Positions 60,917 to 64,000 of a DNA stretch of 64,000 bases are shown here, one piece after another (position 1 is the stretch's first letter; every line of letters begins with the position of its first letter). The notes beneath the pieces are model-generated. The model did not search any database. It saw only the letters and a list, made by a program, of their open reading frames with translations, and was not told the origin of the DNA. Source of the DNA: an uncultured Bacteroidales bacterium (GTDB lineage Bacteria; Bacteroidota; Bacteroidia; Bacteroidales; UBA932); contig CAKVCK010000006.1 of NCBI GenBank assembly GCA_934725575.1, positions 1 to 64,000 on the forward strand. Reading direction: 5' to 3'. The translations under genes were made by a program, and so were the position numbers.

Positions 60917-61273
60917 ATGAGTTCTTTTGTAAACGACATCATCGCTAATTTCAAGGATGTGGTCCTGAACAAGTACGTCAAGTTCGACGGCCGCGCCGAT
61001 CGTTCGGAGTTCTGGCAGTTCGCTCTTGCGTTAGTCCTCATCGGTTTCGCATTCAGCATCCTGGGCGCAATCTTCGCGAAACTCAAGTTGATCGTGATTC
61101 TTCTGAACATCGTCAATGGCTTGATCTCTCTCGCCCTGCTCATTCCTGCCATCGCTGTCTCCGTCCGCCGTTTGAACGACATCGGCAAGAGCTGGCCTTG
61201 GATATTCATCAATTTCATCCCGCTTGTCGGTCAGATCTGGTTCCTCATCCTGATGGCCACGCCGTCAAAGTAA
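60917..61273 (+). CDS. DUF805 membrane protein
   Basis: 118 residues. DUF805 features are present: KFDGRADRSEFWQF near the start, a pair of central hydrophobic helices (about 33-80), the conserved RRLNDIGKSWPW and a last membrane segment. It is probably a small inner-membrane protein of three to four helices; the family has no established function. It stands alone and is followed by a terminator. Confidence 0.88.
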   Translation: MSSFVNDIIANFKDVVLNKYVKFDGRADRSEFWQFALALVLIGFAFSILGAIFAKLKLIVILLNIVNGLISLALLIPAIAVSVRRLNDIGKSWPWIFINFIPLVGQIWFLILMATPSK

Positions 61274-61346
61274 TAAGTTGAAGTGTTCTTTGGGGCGAAA
61301 AACTTTCAAACCAACCAACTTATAAGAGGTTTTTTATGAATATGAT

Positions 61347-61385
61347 GGGTCTGGCCAACGACTTCCTGGTCAGACCCTTAACTTT
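61347..61385 (+). terminator. Rho-independent terminator after the DUF805 gene
   Basis: GGGTCTGGCCA (61347-61357) pairs with TGGTCAGACCC (61367-61377), followed by a T-rich tail (TTAACTTTTC). It may also serve the convergent MATE gene. Confidence 0.75.
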
Positions 61386-61428
61386 TCTCTTTGGGGGAAT
61401 GGAGGAATATTTTGGGACGACGGAGATA

Positions 61429-62805
61429 TTATGCCGTCTTGGCGAGTCCGGCCTTCTTCCTGATCTTGTTGAATGTCACTATGAAAGCCGTCATCACCAT
61501 TATTCCGGTGATGGTCCAGGAAACCGGGTAAACGAACATCAGGGCGTGGAATCCTTTCCATATCGGGCAGATGGTGTAGACCCAGACGATGCGAAGCAGG
61601 CAGGTGCCGAAGACGGTCAGCAGGGTCGGCAGCATCGACCGCCCCATCCCACGCAGGGCTGATCCGGGAATCTCATACAGGCAGGCCAGTCCCTGTAGCA
61701 CCAGCGCGGTGTGCATCCTTATAGCCCCGAACTCCTTGACGGCGTCCGAGTCCGTGAACAGACCGAGGAAGAAGTCAGGCCAGCCGGCGAAAATCCAGTT
61801 CAGAGCCGCACAGGAAGCCATCCCTAATCCCATACAGATCAGGAATATCCTCTTGACACGGTCCATATTCCCGGCTCCGTAGTTCTGTCCGACGAAGCTG
61901 ATTGCGGCACCGTTGAATGCGGCGATGACGTAGTAGCAGTACTGCTCGAAGTTCAACGCCGCCGCCGATCCGGCCACCGCATTGAATCCATAACTGTTGA
62001 TGCTGGCCTGGATTATGACGTTCGAGATGGAGAATACGACACCTTGCAGTCCGGCCGGCACACCGATCTCCAGCATATGCGAAAGTTCGTCCCTTTGAAT
62101 GTGCATATCGTCCAGATGCAGCCTGTACGGCTCTTCCTCCTTGAGCAGGATGGACACCACCATCGCCGCGCTGAACAGGTTGGATATTCCAGTCGCTATG
62201 GCCACGCCTTCCACACCCATATGGAACACGATGACGAACAGAAGGTTGAGGACGGTGTTCAGGATGCCGGCCGCTATCAGGATGTAAAGCGGCCTTCTTG
62301 TGTCTCCGAGGCTTCGCAGTATCGCCGACCCGAAATTGAATATCATAATGAACGGCATCCCCAGGAAGTAGATCCGCAGATAGGACACGGCCATATTCGT
62401 GACTTCCGCAGGCGTGCCCATCATCGAGTGGATTGGTTTTGCGACCGTCACTCCAAGCGCCATCAGGAATATTCCGCTGAACAATGCGACGACGGCTGAT
62501 GTGCTCACGGCGCTGCGGATCCTGTCCTTGTCATTCTGTCCGATGTGGTTGGAAATGATCGCGTTCGCTCCCATCGAGATCCCTACGAACAGATTGATGA
62601 GCAGGTTTATGACAGGGGCGTTGCTCCCCACCGCCGCCAAAGCCTCGCTGCTTGCGAACCGTCCCACAACCGCCACGTCCACAGAGTTGAACAGTTGCTG
62701 CAGAACACTGCTTGCCGCCAACGGCAGCGCGAATGTCAGGATCTTCACGAGCAAAGGTCCGTGAAGCATATCGATCTCATTGTGCCCTAATTGCTTGGAT
62801 GCCAT
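61429..62805 (-). CDS. MATE-family efflux transporter
   Basis: 458 residues with twelve membrane helices in two homologous halves. MATE-typical segments are present: an N-terminal LPLAASSVLQQLFNSVDVAVVGRF, SMGANAIISNHIGQND, AIATGISNLFSAAMV and the second-half VPAGLQGVVFSISNVIIQASIN and FVGQNYGAGN. It expels drugs or metabolites with sodium or protons; the substrate cannot be told. It is a single gene, divergent from the M48 peptidase. Confidence 0.93.
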   Translation of the reverse strand: MASKQLGHNEIDMLHGPLLVKILTFALPLAASSVLQQLFNSVDVAVVGRFASSEALAAVGSNAPVINLLINLFVGISMGANAIISNHIGQNDKDRIRSAVSTSAVVALFSGIFLMALGVTVAKPIHSMMGTPAEVTNMAVSYLRIYFLGMPFIMIFNFGSAILRSLGDTRRPLYILIAAGILNTVLNLLFVIVFHMGVEGVAIATGISNLFSAAMVVSILLKEEEPYRLHLDDMHIQRDELSHMLEIGVPAGLQGVVFSISNVIIQASINSYGFNAVAGSAAALNFEQYCYYVIAAFNGAAISFVGQNYGAGNMDRVKRIFLICMGLGMASCAALNWIFAGWPDFFLGLFTDSDAVKEFGAIRMHTALVLQGLACLYEIPGSALRGMGRSMLPTLLTVFGTCLLRIVWVYTICPIWKGFHALMFVYPVSWTITGIMVMTAFIVTFNKIRKKAGLAKTA

Positions 62806-62996
62806 TACATTCAGCCTCCCACTAACATTTTAAAGCCACCGTGTCCGCGCGTAAAGAACAAACCAACAGGGCGATGTCCCCCATCACCCTGCCGTCACAG
62901 GTACGGCTGCGTCTAAACCTTCTTTCAAAAACCGCGGCAAGTTATGCAAAAATCGTGAAAGCGCAAAAATGAAGTCGGTGGGAGTTGCGGTACCGT

Positions 62997-63027
62997 TTTG
63001 TTTTCCGGGGATTAATCGCTATATTTA
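62997..63027 (+). promoter_or_regulatory. Probable promoter for the M48 peptidase
   Basis: TTTG (62997-63000), a 19-nt spacer and TATATTTA (63020-63027, last base off consensus). The leader to ATG 63087 would be about 55 nt. The rest of the 62806-63086 gap holds a weak hairpin near 62869-62893 only. Confidence 0.45.
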
Positions 63028-63086
63028 CTATATTTACAAGACGTATGTAACCTTTTATATTAATAACACTAAAAAACGAATTCATT

Positions 63087-64000
63087 ATGCAGAATCTGAA
63101 TCCGACGATAGAACTGGAGAAGATCCTTGGAGGGCAGATCTACGACGCGCTGCAGGGTGGCGTTGTCGAGGCGGTGCTCAAGAAAGCCAAATTGAACAGC
63201 GGGGACGACTATTGGAGAAGCAATATGGAAGGGCACAGCATCAAGATCACGAAGCCGTTGCTCAAGGATCTTTACGGACTGTGCCAGGAGGTAAAGGACA
63301 GGCTTGGGTTCGAGGAACCGGTCGATTTCTATGTGACTGGAGACTCTACTGTCAACGCCTTCTCGGTCTCCTCGGCCGAGGAAGGAAAGCCGCACATTGT
63401 CAACCTTAACTCTTCTCTGGTCACCCTTATGACCGAGGATGAGCTGCGTTTTGTCATCGGGCACGAGCTCGGCCATCTGATCAACAGGGACAGCTCGCTC
63501 CAAAGGCTGATAATGTTCGTGTTCCCGCCGGACAACACGACACCTCCGATGACATTGCAGTACAAGATCCGGCTGCACAACCAGTTGGCCGAGCTTGTGG
63601 CCGATCGCTATGGCTATATGGCTGTAGGCAAGGTGGAGGCTTGTGTGACGGCGTTCTTCAAGATGGCGTCCGGGCTGGATCTTGCCAAGATGAATGTCAG
63701 TATGGAAGCCTTGCTGGAAGACAACAGCAGGCATCTGGACTATTTCCTGAAGGACAAAGGGCTCAACCGCGCGTCACATCCGGTCAATCCGATCAGGGTG
63801 CAGGCGCTGAGCCTGTTCGCCGGGGCGGAGTCCGAGGACGAGCTGTCAGCGGGGATGGACTCTCTGATATCGATCCTGATGAAGGTTGGAAATTCTCCGA
63901 TTGATGAATATATGGCTGACTTCATCGCGTCCGCCGGACTGATTGTGGCTGGTGCTGACGATGAGGTCACAAACGAGGAGATCAACCACATCATCGGCAC
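63087..64000 (+). CDS. M48-family zinc metallopeptidase (incomplete, runs off the window)
   Basis: The open frame from ATG 63087 (MQNLNPTIELEK) stays open to the window end, about 304 codons. The zinc site is HELGH (His126, Glu127, His130) in FVIGHELGHLINRD, with the third ligand Glu169 in LAELVADRYG, as in the M48/HtpX-like group. No signal peptide or membrane helix lies before the catalytic domain, so it is likely cytosolic, unlike membrane-bound HtpX. The part after the catalytic domain (beyond about residue 190) is helical and of unknown role. It would need the sequence beyond 64000 to be completed. Confidence 0.85.
   Translation, partial: MQNLNPTIELEKILGGQIYDALQGGVVEAVLKKAKLNSGDDYWRSNMEGHSIKITKPLLKDLYGLCQEVKDRLGFEEPVDFYVTGDSTVNAFSVSSAEEGKPHIVNLNSSLVTLMTEDELRFVIGHELGHLINRDSSLQRLIMFVFPPDNTTPPMTLQYKIRLHNQLAELVADRYGYMAVGKVEACVTAFFKMASGLDLAKMNVSMEALLEDNSRHLDYFLKDKGLNRASHPVNPIRVQALSLFAGAESEDELSAGMDSLISILMKVGNSPIDEYMADFIASAGLIVAGADDEVTNEEINHIIG

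Noticed and set aside
1..64000. tRNA and rRNA genes, prophage, intact transposase or toxin-antitoxin modules
   Set aside because: No T-arm/anticodon arrangement, rRNA-like sequence, integrase, transposase or small paired toxin genes were found on either strand.

Overview
The window reads as chromosome of a member of the Bacteroidota, most likely Bacteroidales. Promoters where visible follow the TTTG-N19/20-TAnnTTTG pattern of that phylum rather than -35/-10 boxes. Surface lipoproteins carry BACON, carboxypeptidase-regulatory-like and Ig-like domains, and gene families and orders typical of gut Bacteroidales recur (Pit-PhoU phosphate transporter, tig-clpP-clpX, V-type ATPase with a DUF2764 subunit). 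I cannot name a genus. I see no rRNA, tRNA, CRISPR array, prophage or intact insertion sequence.

Layout. 0-3 kb: a PLP aminotransferase and a divergent OmpR/PhoR-type two-component pair. 3-8.2 kb: two paralogous coiled-coil repeat lipoproteins flanking an OmpA-family protein. 8.4-14.6 kb (minus strand): Pit-type phosphate transporter, gpmA, a cation/proton antiporter coupled to nth, and ftsE. 14.7-19.5 kb: a 1001-residue TPR protein and an outer-membrane barrel. 19.8-29.3 kb: a housekeeping run of gyrB, an alpha-oxoamine synthase with a short-chain reductase (probable sphingoid or sulfonolipid base synthesis), a 7TM-HD phosphohydrolase, tig, clpP and clpX. 29.4-36.4 kb: metallophosphoesterase, Ig-like lipoprotein, M20 dipeptidase, pyrF and a WG-repeat protein. 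36.5-39.6 kb: an AraC regulator with a CMD-cupin protein, a lipoprotein flavodoxin and a GNAT acetyltransferase. 39.6-41.1 kb: an eroded stretch with a broken AAA ATPase gene, 52-nt-period repeats and a possible structured RNA. 41.1-48.9 kb: a seven-gene plus-strand cluster of envelope proteins (LPP20-like lipoprotein, LPP20/DUF5683-like protein, two related lipoproteins, a transglutaminase-like protein, a CHASE2 protein and a FecR-like protein). 49.4-53.5 kb (minus): AGCS symporter, DUF1343 protein and glmM. 53.6-60.8 kb (minus): a seven-gene V-type ATPase operon whose c-ring carries a sodium-binding signature. 60.9-64 kb: DUF805 protein, MATE exporter and an M48 peptidase running off the end.

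The two observations most worth following are these. First, the heptamer TGAATAT/ATATTCA is strongly over-represented throughout the window, about 100 sites by hand count against about 8 expected for equal base composition; it is spread through coding sequence in both orientations and appears to drive codon choice. Second, the 41-49 kb envelope cluster does not match a system I know; its two lipoproteins share a C-terminal block that is identical over 252 bp, pointing to recent gene conversion. Several families of intergenic hairpins (REP-like, shared-loop terminators) also recur.
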